Assembly (NCBI RefSeq): GCF_032102965.1
Contig: NZ_CP134880.1
Coordinates: 434,001-498,000, forward strand
Length of the DNA: 64,000 nt
Origin: Demequina capsici
GTDB taxonomy: Bacteria; Actinomycetota; Actinomycetes; Actinomycetales; Demequinaceae
Direction: 5' to 3'
A program made the position numbers and the translations under genes. The notes under the pieces were generated by a model. The model was not told the origin of the DNA. It saw nothing but the letters and a program-made list of their open reading frames with translations, and ran no database searches. Shown piece by piece: positions 19,457 through 29,509 of this stretch (positions are counted from its first letter, which is position 1; the number at the start of each line of letters is the position of its first letter).

Positions 19457-21145
19457 ATGACCCGTTTCGTGCAGCGCCTGCGCGCTCCTGAGCCAGGGTG
19501 GACCACCCACGCGGACGTCGTGGTGGTGGGGTCCGGGATCGCGGGCCTCACCGCGGCGCTGGAGCTTCGCCAGAAGGTGGATCGCGTCCTGCTCGTCACC
19601 AAGGGGCTGCTGAGCTCCGGCTCCACCGTGTGGGCGCAGGGAGGGATCGCCGCCGCGCTCGATCCGGAGGACACGCCGGAGGAGCACCTGCAGGACACCC
19701 TCGTGGCCGGCGTCGGCACCTGCTCGGAGCAGGCCGTGCGCACGCTCGTCACGGAGGGGCCCGACAGGGTGCGCGAGCTCGTCAAGCGGGGAGCGCACTT
19801 CGACACCCAGGCCGACGGGTCGATCACGCTGACCCGTGAGGGCGGCCACCACCGCGACAGGATCGCCCATGCCGGCGGTGACGCGACGGGCGCGGAGATC
19901 TCGCGTGCGCTGATCGCGCAGCTCGAGGCGGTGCGGAACGATCCCGGCATCGAGGTCATCGAGCATGCGATGGTGGTGGACCTGCTCACCGCCGCCCCGG
20001 ACGCGGAGGGTCGCCCTGGTGCGATCTGCGGCGTGACCTTGCACGTCATCGGCGAAGGTTCCCGCGACGGCGTCGGCGCCGCGCTCGCGAAGGCCGTCAT
20101 CCTCGCTACCGGCGGCATCGGCCAGCTGTTCCGCTCGTCGACGAACCCGTCGTCGGCCACGGCGGACGGTCTCGCGGCGGCATTCCGTGCGGGCGCTGCG
20201 ATCGCGGACCTGGAGTTCGTGCAGTTCCATCCGACGGTGCTGTGGGAGGGTTCGTCGGCGCTCGGGCAGCTGCCGCTCATCTCGGAGGCGGTGCGGGGCG
20301 AGGGCGCCTACCTGCTGAACGCCGAGGGTCAGCGCTTCATGGTGGGGCAGCATGAGCTCGCCGAGCTCGCGCCGCGTGATGTCGTGTCCCGTGCGATCGT
20401 GCGGATGATGGCGCAGGAGGAGTCCGACAACGTCTTCCTCGACTGCAGACACCTGGGCGGCGAGTTCCTCAAGAAGCGGTTCCCGACGATCCATGCGCGG
20501 CTCGCCGAGCGCGGCATCGACATGGGGACCGACCTGATCCCCATCGCTCCGGCGCAACACTTCCACTCAGGTGGGGTGCTGACCGACCTGCGCGGGCGTT
20601 CCACGCGTCCGGGCCTGTACGCCGTCGGCGAGGCGGCGTGCTCGGGCGTGCACGGAGCGAACCGGCTCGCCTCGAACTCCCTGCTCGAGGGGCTGGTCTT
20701 CGCCACCCGAGCCGCGAAGGACGCCGCCGCGGTCGTGGCGGACGGAGTGGTCACGCAGCACGAGCCGGTGAACCGTCTGGGGCCCAGCGCGCTCGTGCCT
20801 GCGACCCAGCGCCCGCGGATCCAGTCCATCACGCACGGGGGAGCGGGTCCTGTGCGTGAGGCCGTCGGCCTGCAGCGTGCGGACATCAAGCTGGAGCGGC
20901 TTCGCGAGCAGTTCCACACCGACGATGCGGGGCCTATGCCGCAGGTCGCGGAGTGGGAGACCACCAATGTGCTTCAGGCGTCCTCGGTGCTGGTGCGCAC
21001 TGCGCTCGCCCGCGAGGAGACACGCGGCGGCCATCTGCGCATCGACTTCCCCAAGCAGGACACGCGCTGGGAGGTGCGCCAGGCCGCGACGATGGACGCG
21101 GACGGCCAGCTGTCGCTCATGCGAGTGCCGCTCGACATCGGCTGA
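19457..21145 (+). CDS. nadB: L-aspartate oxidase
   Basis: A 562-residue flavoenzyme oxidising aspartate to iminoaspartate, the first step of de novo NAD synthesis. The FAD-binding start is VVVVGSGIAGLTAALE (~24-39). The STVWAQGGIAAAL segment and the active-site region around HFHSGGVLTD and GEAACSGVHGANRLASNSL are typical of NadB and the succinate dehydrogenase flavoproteins. It starts 21 bp after panD. nadC lies 2.3 kb downstream, separated by a reverse-strand module. No nadA is visible, so quinolinate synthase must be elsewhere or upstream in another locus. Confidence 0.95.
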   Translation: MTRFVQRLRAPEPGWTTHADVVVVGSGIAGLTAALELRQKVDRVLLVTKGLLSSGSTVWAQGGIAAALDPEDTPEEHLQDTLVAGVGTCSEQAVRTLVTEGPDRVRELVKRGAHFDTQADGSITLTREGGHHRDRIAHAGGDATGAEISRALIAQLEAVRNDPGIEVIEHAMVVDLLTAAPDAEGRPGAICGVTLHVIGEGSRDGVGAALAKAVILATGGIGQLFRSSTNPSSATADGLAAAFRAGAAIADLEFVQFHPTVLWEGSSALGQLPLISEAVRGEGAYLLNAEGQRFMVGQHELAELAPRDVVSRAIVRMMAQEESDNVFLDCRHLGGEFLKKRFPTIHARLAERGIDMGTDLIPIAPAQHFHSGGVLTDLRGRSTRPGLYAVGEAACSGVHGANRLASNSLLEGLVFATRAAKDAAAVVADGVVTQHEPVNRLGPSALVPATQRPRIQSITHGGAGPVREAVGLQRADIKLERLREQFHTDDAGPMPQVAEWETTNVLQASSVLVRTALAREETRGGHLRIDFPKQDTRWEVRQAATMDADGQLSLMRVPLDIG

Positions 21146-21166
21146 CGTTCGCTACCGGTGGCCGGA

Positions 21167-21194
21167 GGGGCGGCGTCCTTAGGAACGCCGCCCC
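21167..21194. terminator. Terminator between nadB and the CoADR-rhodanese gene
   Basis: A 10-bp GC-rich stem (GGGGCGGCGT with ACGCCGCCCC) with a partly paired CCTTAGGA-type loop, between convergent genes. It can act in both directions. Confidence 0.75.
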
Positions 21195-21226
21195 CGCCCG
21201 GATGGTGCGGCGCTGACGCGCCGAGG

Positions 21227-22909
21227 TCAGGCGTTCGCGTGCTGGGCGACGCCGGTGACCAGATCGAGCTCCGGGAGCGCGGTCTGCATGGTGAGCATGC
21301 CGCCGTCGAAGTTCGCGGAGTCGAAGCCCTCCTGGTCGAGGATGCGGTGCGCGAGGTAGGAGCGGAAGCCGGAGGCGCAGTGCACGCGCACCGGGCGACC
21401 GGCGGCGAGCTCGCGGATGAGCTCCAGGTTCTCGCGGATCTCATCGTGCGGGATGTTGACGGCCTCGGGGAGGTGCCCGCGGGTGAACTCGCCTGCGGAG
21501 CGCACGTCCAGGATGAACGCGTTCTCGCGGGCCCACTCGACATCCTCGGCGTGCCACAGCTTGAGCGTGCCGAGGAGCGTGTTCTGCATCATGAAGCCGA
21601 GCATGTTGACCGGGTCCTTGGCGGAGCCGAACGGCGGCGCGTAGGCGAGCTCGAGCTCGGCCAGGTCGTCGGCGCCGAAGCCTGCCCGCAGCGAGGTGGC
21701 GAGCACGTCGATGCGCTTGTCGACTCCGGCGCGACCGACGCCCTGGGCGCCGAGGAGCGTGCCGTCGGGTGCGAAGGCGGCCATGAGGTGCACCTGGTCC
21801 GCGCCGGGGTAGTAGCCGGCGTGGTTGAGGTGGTGCGTGTGGTGCACGACATGCTCGATGCCTGCCTGGTCGAGCATGCGGGGTGACGCGCCGGTCATGG
21901 CGGCGGTGAGGCCGAAGACCTTGACGATCGCGGTGCCGAGCACGGGCTTGGCGGGCTTGGCGACGCCCATGATGGACTCGGCGGCGCGTCGTCCCTGACG
22001 GTTGGCGGGGCCGGCGAGGGGCACGGGTCCGGTGACTCCGGTGATCTGGTTGCGCACGGCGATCGCGTCGCCGACTGCCCAGATGCTCGGGTCGTCGGTG
22101 CGCTGCTCGTCGTCGACGAGGATCGCGCCGCGCTCGTCGACGGCGAGGCCGGCGTCGGAGGCGAGCGACGAGTTGGGGCGGACTCCTACGGAGACCACCA
22201 CGATGTCGACGTCGGCGGAGGCGCCGTTGGACAGCGTGACGGTCACGCCCTTGCCGGACGCGGCGGGGGCCACCGCGGACGCGGCGAGGCCGGTGACGAC
22301 ATCCACGCCGTTGGCGCGGAGCTCGAGCTCCACGAGCCGGGCCATCTCGGGTGCCAGCGGGGGCAGCACCTGCGGCGCCATCTCGATGAGAGCGACGTCG
22401 AGCCCGCGCTCGCGGAGCGCCTCGGCGGTCTCGAGCCCGATGAAGCCGGCGCCGAGCACGGCGGCGGTCTGTGCTCCCTCGACGCGCGCGGCGAGCGCGG
22501 TCGCGTCGTCCACGGTGCGCAGGTGCGTGACCTGGGGCAGGTCCATGCCGGGGATGGGGGGCGTGAAGGCGGTGGCGCCGGGCGAGAGGACCAGGGCGTC
22601 GTAGGAGACGACGTCGGTGCCCTGCGGTCCGGTGACCTTGACGGTCTTCGCGGCGCGGTCGATCGCGGTGACCTCGGTGTTGACGCGGACGTCCAGGCCG
22701 AGCGAGGCGCCGAGCGTCTGGGGGGTGTGGAGCAGGAGGGCCTCGCGGGACTGGATGTCCCCACCGACGTGGTACGGAAGTCCGCAGTTGGCGAACGAGA
22801 CGTCGGGGCCCTTCTCGAAGACGATGATCTCCGCGGATTCGTTGAGGCGGCGGGCGCGCGCGGCGGCACTCATGCCTCCGGCGACACCTCCGACGACGAC
22901 GATGCGCAT
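21227..22909 (-). CDS. CoA-disulfide/persulfide reductase with C-terminal rhodanese domain
   Basis: 560 residues. Residues ~1-450 form a pyridine nucleotide-disulfide reductase: FAD site GGVAGGMSAAARARR (7-21), redox Cys42 in SFANCGLPY as in CoA-disulfide reductases, and an NADH-binding GAGFIGLETAEAL segment. Residues ~465-550 form a rhodanese domain with active Cys511 in VHCASGFRS. Such CoADR-RHD proteins reduce CoA-persulfide or polysulfide and are linked to sulfide stress. The ATG at 22909 has GGAAGGAG 5 bases upstream; a start five codons earlier would bury that site. A perfect CsoR/CstR-type operator lies 40 bp upstream and a CsoR-family gene is next on the same strand. Confidence 0.9.
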   Translation of the reverse strand: MRIVVVGGVAGGMSAAARARRLNESAEIIVFEKGPDVSFANCGLPYHVGGDIQSREALLLHTPQTLGASLGLDVRVNTEVTAIDRAAKTVKVTGPQGTDVVSYDALVLSPGATAFTPPIPGMDLPQVTHLRTVDDATALAARVEGAQTAAVLGAGFIGLETAEALRERGLDVALIEMAPQVLPPLAPEMARLVELELRANGVDVVTGLAASAVAPAASGKGVTVTLSNGASADVDIVVVSVGVRPNSSLASDAGLAVDERGAILVDDEQRTDDPSIWAVGDAIAVRNQITGVTGPVPLAGPANRQGRRAAESIMGVAKPAKPVLGTAIVKVFGLTAAMTGASPRMLDQAGIEHVVHHTHHLNHAGYYPGADQVHLMAAFAPDGTLLGAQGVGRAGVDKRIDVLATSLRAGFGADDLAELELAYAPPFGSAKDPVNMLGFMMQNTLLGTLKLWHAEDVEWARENAFILDVRSAGEFTRGHLPEAVNIPHDEIRENLELIRELAAGRPVRVHCASGFRSYLAHRILDQEGFDSANFDGGMLTMQTALPELDLVTGVAQHANA

Positions 22910-22948
22910 GGGTACTCCTTCCAAGGGTTGACGGCACTACCGTACCAG

Positions 22949-22964
22949 ATACCCCCGGGGGTAT
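22949..22964. promoter_or_regulatory. CsoR/CstR-type operator
   Basis: ATACCCCCGGGGGTAT, a perfect 16-bp palindrome 40 bp upstream of the CoADR-rhodanese start. It matches the known ATACCCC-GGGGTAT pattern bound by CsoR-family repressors, especially CstR. The rest of the 22965-23070 gap shows nothing else clear. Confidence 0.85.
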
Positions 22965-23070
22965 GCCAGACCTAGGTCCCGCACCTCATCCGGAGCGTGG
23001 CAGGCACGCCTCCGGCCAGGCTACGACCAGGGACGATGCCCTGTGAGGTGGGTGAGCCGTCAACCGTGGC

Positions 23071-23340
23071 TCAGGACAGCGCCATAAACATCTTCTCGAG
23101 GCGGACCTTGGCATCGGCCGCGTCCTCGCCCTCGCGCACGCACTGCTCCAGGCCCGACGCGATCATCGTGAAGCCCGCGCGGTCGATCGCCTTGGAGACG
23201 GCGGCGAGCTGGGTGACGATGTCGCCGCACTCGCGGCCTTCCTCCACCATGCGCAGGACGCCGGCCAGCTGGCCGTGTGCACGACGCAGCCGCTTGACGA
23301 CGGGCTCAAGCTCCGCCTCGCTGAGGTGAACCTCGGACAT
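23071..23340 (-). CDS. CsoR-family repressor, CstR-like (persulfide sensor type)
   Basis: An 89-residue all-helical repressor. RRAHGQLAGVLRMVEEGREC is the family core. Cys38 and Cys67 sit 29 residues apart, as in CsoR (C36/C65) and CstR (C31/C60), but the position of the copper-binding His of CsoR is Gly63. Loss of that His with both Cys kept is the CstR pattern, which senses persulfides rather than Cu(I). The next gene is a CoADR-rhodanese, a known CstR-type target. The start is taken at the ATG at 23340; 18 extra in-frame codons upstream are not family-like. Confidence 0.87.
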   Translation of the reverse strand: MSEVHLSEAELEPVVKRLRRAHGQLAGVLRMVEEGRECGDIVTQLAAVSKAIDRAGFTMIASGLEQCVREGEDAADAKVRLEKMFMALS

Positions 23341-23372
23341 GCTGGCCTCCAAAGCACTAGGTGACAAGACAG

Positions 23373-23389
23373 GATACCCCTCCCCGTAC
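23373..23389. promoter_or_regulatory. Degenerate second CsoR/CstR-type operator
   Basis: On the minus strand it reads GTACGGGGAGGGGTATC, with one good GGGGTAT half-site and a poor second half. It is 33 bp upstream of the repressor gene, where an autoregulatory site would be expected. It also lies 45 bp before nadC on the other strand. Confidence 0.5.
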
Positions 23390-23433
23390 CACATGGACAG
23401 GGCGGTGTGACCGATTCATGCCACGATGTGCCT

Positions 23434-24381
23434 ATGACCGACCTCGTGGACACCGCCGCCGACGCCGCGGCCGGCTCTCTGCACCCCGAGCAGCAGCCTC
23501 AGGATCTCCCCCTCTCCCGCACGTGGCTGGCCGATGCCGTGCGGCGCACGCTCAGCGAGGACCTGGGGGGCTACCCGGGGCGCGACGTCACCACCCTGGC
23601 CACGATCGCGGCCGAAGCGCAGGTGTCGGGCACGGTCATGATGCGTCAGGACGGCGTCGTCGCGGGCCTGGACGTGATCGCCGAGGTGCTGGCCCAGGTC
23701 TCCGTCCGCCTGGGGCTGCCGCATCCCGTCGTCGAGCTGCTCGTCGCGGACGGCGACCAGGTCGGTGCCGGCACCGCGCTCGCGACGATCTCGGGCCCCG
23801 GGCACGTGGTCCTCATCGCCGAGCGCACCATGCTCAACCTCCTGTCCCGCGCGTCCGGCGTGGCCACCCACACCCGCCGCTGGGCCACCGCGCTCAAGGG
23901 CACTGGAGCGCAGGTGCTCGACACGCGCAAGACCACGCCCATGATGCGCGAGCTCGAGAAGTACGCGGTGCGTTGCGGCGGTGGCGTCAACAAGCGCGTG
24001 GGGCTGTACGACTGCGCGATGGTCAAGGACAACCACGTCGTCGCGGCAGGTTCCGTCACCGCAGCCATCGAGGCCGTCCGCGAGGCGTTCCCCGACGTCC
24101 CGATCCAGGTGGAGGTCGAGTCCGCGGCTCAGGCCGCAGAGGCGCTGAAGGCGGGAGCCCGCTTCCTCATGCTGGACAACATGGCGCCCGATGCGATGAC
24201 GGAGCTGGTCGCCGACATCCGCTCGCGCGAGAAGAAGCTGGGCAAGGTGCTGCTCGAGGCCACCGGCGGCCTCACGCTGGACAACGCCGTGGACGTGGCC
24301 GCCACGGGCGTCGACTTCCTCTCCGTGGGGGCGCTCACGCACAGCTCGCCGATCGTGGACATCGCGCTCGACCTGGCATAG
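23434..24381 (+). CDS. nadC: Quinolinate phosphoribosyltransferase
   Basis: 315 residues; converts quinolinate and PRPP to nicotinate mononucleotide in NAD synthesis. Signatures are ERTMLNLLSRASGVAT, LDTRKTTPMMRELEKYAV (with the Arg and Lys that bind substrate), CGGGVNKRVGL and KDNHV. The ATG at 23434 is preferred to a GTG nine codons earlier because the protein otherwise has an unusually long polar leader. It probably forms one functional set with nadB upstream although the CstR module lies between. Confidence 0.95.
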   Translation: MTDLVDTAADAAAGSLHPEQQPQDLPLSRTWLADAVRRTLSEDLGGYPGRDVTTLATIAAEAQVSGTVMMRQDGVVAGLDVIAEVLAQVSVRLGLPHPVVELLVADGDQVGAGTALATISGPGHVVLIAERTMLNLLSRASGVATHTRRWATALKGTGAQVLDTRKTTPMMRELEKYAVRCGGGVNKRVGLYDCAMVKDNHVVAAGSVTAAIEAVREAFPDVPIQVEVESAAQAAEALKAGARFLMLDNMAPDAMTELVADIRSREKKLGKVLLEATGGLTLDNAVDVAATGVDFLSVGALTHSSPIVDIALDLA

Positions 24382-24429
24382 GCGACGACGGACACAGGCA
24401 TCCCGCGACACGCCGGTACCCTAGAGGGC

Positions 24430-25941
<1,512 letters not shown>

Positions 25942-25942
25942 C

Positions 25943-26158
25943 ATGAACCTGGGTCCCATCCTCATGAGCGTCGTCCCCAGCGTCGGGGTGGGGCTGCTGT
26001 TCTGGTACGTCATGCGGGCCGTGATCCGCGCCGATCGCAACGAGCGGGCGGCGATCGCGGCGCAGGAGGCGGCGCTCGATCGCGCGGAGGCTCCAGACCG
26101 CGCTGAGGCTCCGGGCCGCGTTACCGGACACGAATCTCCGGAATCTTCGGCGGAATAA
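25943..26158 (+). CDS. Small single-pass membrane protein
   Basis: 71 residues: one hydrophobic segment (~5-26, ending WYVMRAVIRAD) and a charged Ala/Glu tail with a duplicated RAEAP unit. It starts one base after lysS and is probably translated with it. Similar small proteins follow lysS in related actinobacteria; the function is unknown. The coding signal is fair, since codon use and GC at third positions match the neighbours. Confidence 0.65.
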   Translation: MNLGPILMSVVPSVGVGLLFWYVMRAVIRADRNERAAIAAQEAALDRAEAPDRAEAPGRVTGHESPESSAE

Positions 26159-26229
26159 CCCACCCGGGCATATTCGAACGCTTCCTCAAGAAAGTCGCCC
26201 GCCGATAATCCACAGATATCCACGAGAAT

Positions 26230-26259
26230 TTGTCGATTTGGCGTTCCCTGCGCTTATCC
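26230..26259 (+). promoter_or_regulatory. Candidate lsr2 promoter in an AT-rich island
   Basis: TTGTCG and TTATCC spaced 18 bp apart, in the 26160-26338 gap that is clearly richer in A and T than the surrounding genes. A 12-bp palindrome ATCCTCGAGGAT (26309-26320) lies in the leader. AT-rich DNA is the preferred target of Lsr2 itself, so autoregulation is plausible. Confidence 0.4.
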
Positions 26260-26338
26260 TGGTGCCGCGAGGGGATCACATCAGAGGTATTCCTAAACAA
26301 GTGAAGGAATCCTCGAGGATCCGGTGAAAGGAACCAGG

Positions 26339-26665
26339 ATGGCTCAGAAGGTCCAGGTAGTCCTGATCGACGACATCGACGGTGGTGCCGCTACGGAGAC
26401 CGTGTCGTTCGCGGTGGACGGCACGCGGTACGAGATCGACCTGAATTCAGAGAATGCCGCCCTGCTGCGTGACGATCTCGCGAAGTGGACCAAGAAGGCT
26501 CGCAAGGTGACCGCCGCTCGCGGGCGTCGGGCGACCACGCCGGCCAAGAAGTCTCGCACGGACGCGCACGCGGTGCGCGAGTGGGCGCGCGCGGAGGGCA
26601 TGGAGGTCTCCGAGCGTGGTCGTGTCTCGCAGGATCTGCGTGACGCCTACGACGCGGCCCACTGA
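26339..26665 (+). CDS. lsr2: Lsr2 nucleoid-associated protein
   Basis: A 108-residue H-NS-like protein that binds AT-rich DNA, bridges it and silences acquired genes. The N-terminal dimerisation part starts MAQKVQVVLIDDIDGG. A basic linker follows (~57-75), then the DNA-binding domain with EWARAEGMEVSERGRVSQDL, whose Arg-Gly-Arg inserts in the minor groove. The ATG at 26339 with AAAGGA upstream is preferred to a GTG five codons earlier. The following lactonase-like gene overlaps by one base. Confidence 0.95.
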   Translation: MAQKVQVVLIDDIDGGAATETVSFAVDGTRYEIDLNSENAALLRDDLAKWTKKARKVTAARGRRATTPAKKSRTDAHAVREWARAEGMEVSERGRVSQDLRDAYDAAH

Positions 26666-27717
26666 TGACCTCACTCTGGTGGGGCACCTACCCCGCCGAG
26701 GGGCTGGGTGCCCCCGTGGGGATGGGCGAGGGCATGTGGCTCCAGGACTCGGACGGCGTGACGCAGGTGCTGGAGCTCCCGGCGCCGTCGTTCCTGGTGG
26801 CCCATCCGTCGGCACCGCTCGTCTATGCGATCTCCGAGGCCCCCGCGTCCGTGCTGCACGTCATCGACGTGAGCGAGCCGTCGGCTCCGGTGGTCAGGGC
26901 GTCGGTGCCTACCCGTGGCACCGACGGCTGTCACCTGCTGCTCTCCCGTGAGGCCGATGCGCTGTACGTGAGCCACTACGGCAGCGGCGATCTCGCGGTG
27001 GTGCCGCTCCTGCCGGACGGCCTGCCCGGGCTGGACGAGCCGATCCAGAGCCACGGCAACAAGGGGCACGGGCCCCGTGCCGACCGCCAGGAGGCCTCGC
27101 ACGCGCACTCCGCGGCGTACGCGCCGGACGGCAGGCACGTGCTGGTCGCCGACCTGGGCACGGACCAGCTGCGGCGCTACCGCGTGGACCCTGGCGGCGT
27201 GCTCGAGGCCGACGGCGTCGCGGCCACGCTGCCGGGAGGCTCCGGCCCGCGCCACATGGCGACGCGGGGGGAGATGCTGTACGTCGCGTGCGAGCTCGAC
27301 GGCGCGCTGAGGACCTTCCGCTGGGACGCGCAGGCGAGGGAGGCCGTGCTGATCGACGAGCAGTCCATCACCCCGGTCGCGTCGCGCTCGGCGGACGAGA
27401 GCCTCGCGTCCCACGTCGTCGTCCTGGACGATGTGCTGCTGGTCGGGATGCGTGGCGCTGACGTGATCGCGGTCTTCGACCTCAGTCCCGAGGGTTGGCC
27501 GCGCTACCGGGCCAGCTTCGATGTCGGACACTGGCCGCGCTACTTCGCGGCCATCGGGGACCATCTGCACGTCGCCTGCGAGCGGGGTCATCGGGTGCGC
27601 GCCTACGCGCTGGCGGACGTGCTCGCCCTGGCTCCCGAGCAGGAGGTCGGCGCGATCGCCGAGCTCCCGTACGGCGAGGCGGTGATCGTCAGCCCTGCGT
27701 GCGTCGTGGAGCGCTGA
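26665..27717 (+). CDS. Lactonase-family beta-propeller protein
   Basis: 350 residues with repeating strand patterns of a seven-bladed propeller (PF10282 type, related to 6-phosphogluconolactonase YbhE). Landmarks are DGCHLLLSREADALYVSHYGSG, RQEASHAHSAAYAPDGRHVLVADLGTD and GSGPRHMA. The family includes lactonases and proteins of unknown activity; a true phosphogluconolactonase role is not certain. It overlaps lsr2 by one base (TGATG), an unusual coupling of a metabolic gene to a nucleoid protein. Confidence 0.8.
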   Translation: MTSLWWGTYPAEGLGAPVGMGEGMWLQDSDGVTQVLELPAPSFLVAHPSAPLVYAISEAPASVLHVIDVSEPSAPVVRASVPTRGTDGCHLLLSREADALYVSHYGSGDLAVVPLLPDGLPGLDEPIQSHGNKGHGPRADRQEASHAHSAAYAPDGRHVLVADLGTDQLRRYRVDPGGVLEADGVAATLPGGSGPRHMATRGEMLYVACELDGALRTFRWDAQAREAVLIDEQSITPVASRSADESLASHVVVLDDVLLVGMRGADVIAVFDLSPEGWPRYRASFDVGHWPRYFAAIGDHLHVACERGHRVRAYALADVLALAPEQEVGAIAELPYGEAVIVSPACVVER

Positions 27718-27805
27718 CCCTGGCAGGCGACGCGCCGGCGGGGCGGCACGACGGCGGGCATTCCGTCCCGGTCGCGTCCCACCGACGCCCCGCTAGGCTG
27801 ACCCC

Positions 27806-28549
27806 ATGACGTACACACTGATCCTGCTCCGTCACGGCGAGAGCGACTGGAACTCGAAGAACCTGTTCACCGGCTGGGTGGACGTCCCCCTCAACGAGAA
27901 GGGCTGGGGAGAGGCCGTACGTGGCGGCGAGCTGCTCAAGGACGAGGGCATCCTGCCCGACGTCGTCCACACCTCGCTGCTGCGTCGCGCGATCATGACC
28001 GCGAACCTCGCGCTCGACTCGGCCGACCGCCACTGGATCCCCGTGAAGCGCAGCTGGCGCCTCAACGAGCGCCACTACGGCGACCTCCAGGGCAAGAACA
28101 AGGCCGAGACCCTCGAGCAGTTCGGCGAGGAGCAGTTCATGATCTGGCGCCGCTCGTACGACGTGCCGCCGCCCGCGATCTCCGAGGGCAACACCTACAC
28201 CCAGGAGGGCGACCCCCGCTACGCAGGCGAGCCCGTCCCGCAGACCGAGTGCCTCAAGGACGTGCTCGAGCGCGCGCTGCCGTACTGGGAGTCGGACGTG
28301 GTCCCGGACCTCAAGGCCGGCAAGACCGTCCTCGTGGCCGCGCACGGCAACTCGCTGCGCGCGATCGTCAAGCACCTCGATGGCATCGCGGACGACGCGA
28401 TCGTGGGCGTCAACATCCCCACGGGCATCCCGCTCGTCTACCACCTGGACGAGGAGACGCTGAAGCCCACCAACCCGGGCGGCACGTACCTCGACGCCGA
28501 TGCTGCGGCCGCCGCGATCCAGGCTGTGGCGAACCAGGGCAAGAAGTAG
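27806..28549 (+). CDS. gpmA: 2,3-bisphosphoglycerate-dependent phosphoglycerate mutase
   Basis: A 247-residue glycolytic enzyme interconverting 3- and 2-phosphoglycerate. The phosphohistidine motif [10 protein letters not shown] has His10. [13 protein letters not shown] and the [12 protein letters not shown] segment with the second catalytic His are typical of the cofactor-dependent class. Length matches. The gene is transcribed alone, with an 88-bp upstream gap and a strong terminator after it. Confidence 0.96.
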   Translation: MTYTLILLRHGESDWNSKNLFTGWVDVPLNEKGWGEAVRGGELLKDEGILPDVVHTSLLRRAIMTANLALDSADRHWIPVKRSWRLNERHYGDLQGKNKAETLEQFGEEQFMIWRRSYDVPPPAISEGNTYTQEGDPRYAGEPVPQTECLKDVLERALPYWESDVVPDLKAGKTVLVAAHGNSLRAIVKHLDGIADDAIVGVNIPTGIPLVYHLDEETLKPTNPGGTYLDADAAAAAIQAVANQGKK

Positions 28550-28594
28550 TCTTGTAGCAACGTCCGGTCAGCCTCTCATCGTCTGGCCAGGCAC

Positions 28595-28630
28595 ACGAAG
28601 GGCCCCCACCGCACGGTGGGGGCCCTTCGT
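28595..28630. terminator. Bidirectional terminator between gpmA and phoU
   Basis: A perfect 17-bp inverted repeat with a 2-base loop (arm ACGAAGGGCCCCCACCG) between convergent genes. Confidence 0.9.
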
Positions 28631-28716
28631 CGTCGTCACGGGCGACCTCGACCGCGACGACGGACCGGGTGACCCTGAGACCGCGCGGGAGAGTGCGCGG
28701 CCCCGGGAGTCGGACG

Positions 28717-29376
28717 TCAGATGCGGGCGCGGTCGCCCTTGTGGTCGCCGGTCACCAGGTAGACGATCCGCCGCGAGATGCCGACGGCGTGGTCGCCGAT
28801 GCGCTCGTAGAAGCGAGCCATGAGCGCGATGTCGAGCGTCTCCTGGGTGGTGCCGTTGAACGCCGGGTCGAGCAGCGACTGGTAGGCCTGCGAGTGCAGG
28901 TCGTCCAGCTTGTCGTCGTCGGACACGATCGCGGCGGCGGCGTTCAGGTCTCGGGTCTCGAGCAGGCCCACGACGGCGGTCGCAGTCTCGGCCGCCGCGG
29001 CGGCGAGGCCCTCGAAGATCGCGTGATGCGACTCGGGGATCGCCGATTCGGGATAGGCGCGCCGCGCGGCCTCGGCGATGTGCTGGGCGAGGTCGCCCAT
29101 GCGCTCCAGCGCGGCTGAGATCCGCAGCGCCGAGATGATGGTGCGCAGGTCCAGGCCGACGGGCTGCTGCTGAGCGATCAGCAGCACGCAGCGTTCGTCG
29201 ACCGTCTCCTCGATGTCGTCGAGCCTCGCGTCGTCGGCGATGACGGACTGCGCGAGCTCCACGTTGGCGGTGAGCAGCGCCTCGTTGGCACGGTTGATGG
29301 CCGTCTCGACGTGGCGGCCCATGGCGATGAGATCGTCCGCGAGCTCGGACATCTCAGCGGTGAACAGCGTTCGCAT
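28717..29376 (-). CDS. phoU: Phosphate transport system regulator PhoU
   Basis: A 219-residue all-helical protein with two PhoU repeats. Metal-binding patterns of the E/D-x-x-x-D type are visible (ERMGDLAQHIAE, then ERIGDHAVGI). It links PstB activity to the SenX3 kinase and damps the response when phosphate is ample. The start MRTLFTAEM at 29376 has AAGGAGA upstream; the open frame runs on to 29511 but would overlap senX3. It is divergent from senX3-regX3, sharing a control region with PHO-box-like repeats. Confidence 0.94.
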   Translation of the reverse strand: MRTLFTAEMSELADDLIAMGRHVETAINRANEALLTANVELAQSVIADDARLDDIEETVDERCVLLIAQQQPVGLDLRTIISALRISAALERMGDLAQHIAEAARRAYPESAIPESHHAIFEGLAAAAAETATAVVGLLETRDLNAAAAIVSDDDKLDDLHSQAYQSLLDPAFNGTTQETLDIALMARFYERIGDHAVGISRRIVYLVTGDHKGDRARI

Positions 29377-29444
29377 GGTTCTCCTTGTGGCGACAGGGGT
29401 CGGACCCAGTCTCCCATCACTTGCAGGCCCGATGCATGCCGGGC

Positions 29445-29482
29445 GGTGAACAAGAGATGACGTCCGTGAACATTGGGTGAAC
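29445..29482. promoter_or_regulatory. PHO-box-like repeats between phoU and senX3
   Basis: GGTGAAC at 29445-29451, CGTGAAC at 29465-29471 and GGTGAAC at 29476-29482. The last two start exactly 11 bp apart, and the first is 20 bp from the second. On the minus strand they read GTTCACC, the same unit as before pstS. The site is in the divergent phoU/senX3 control region. Confidence 0.65.
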
Positions 29483-29509
29483 TCCGTCCGCGCTGGGTAC
29501 GGTGTGCGC

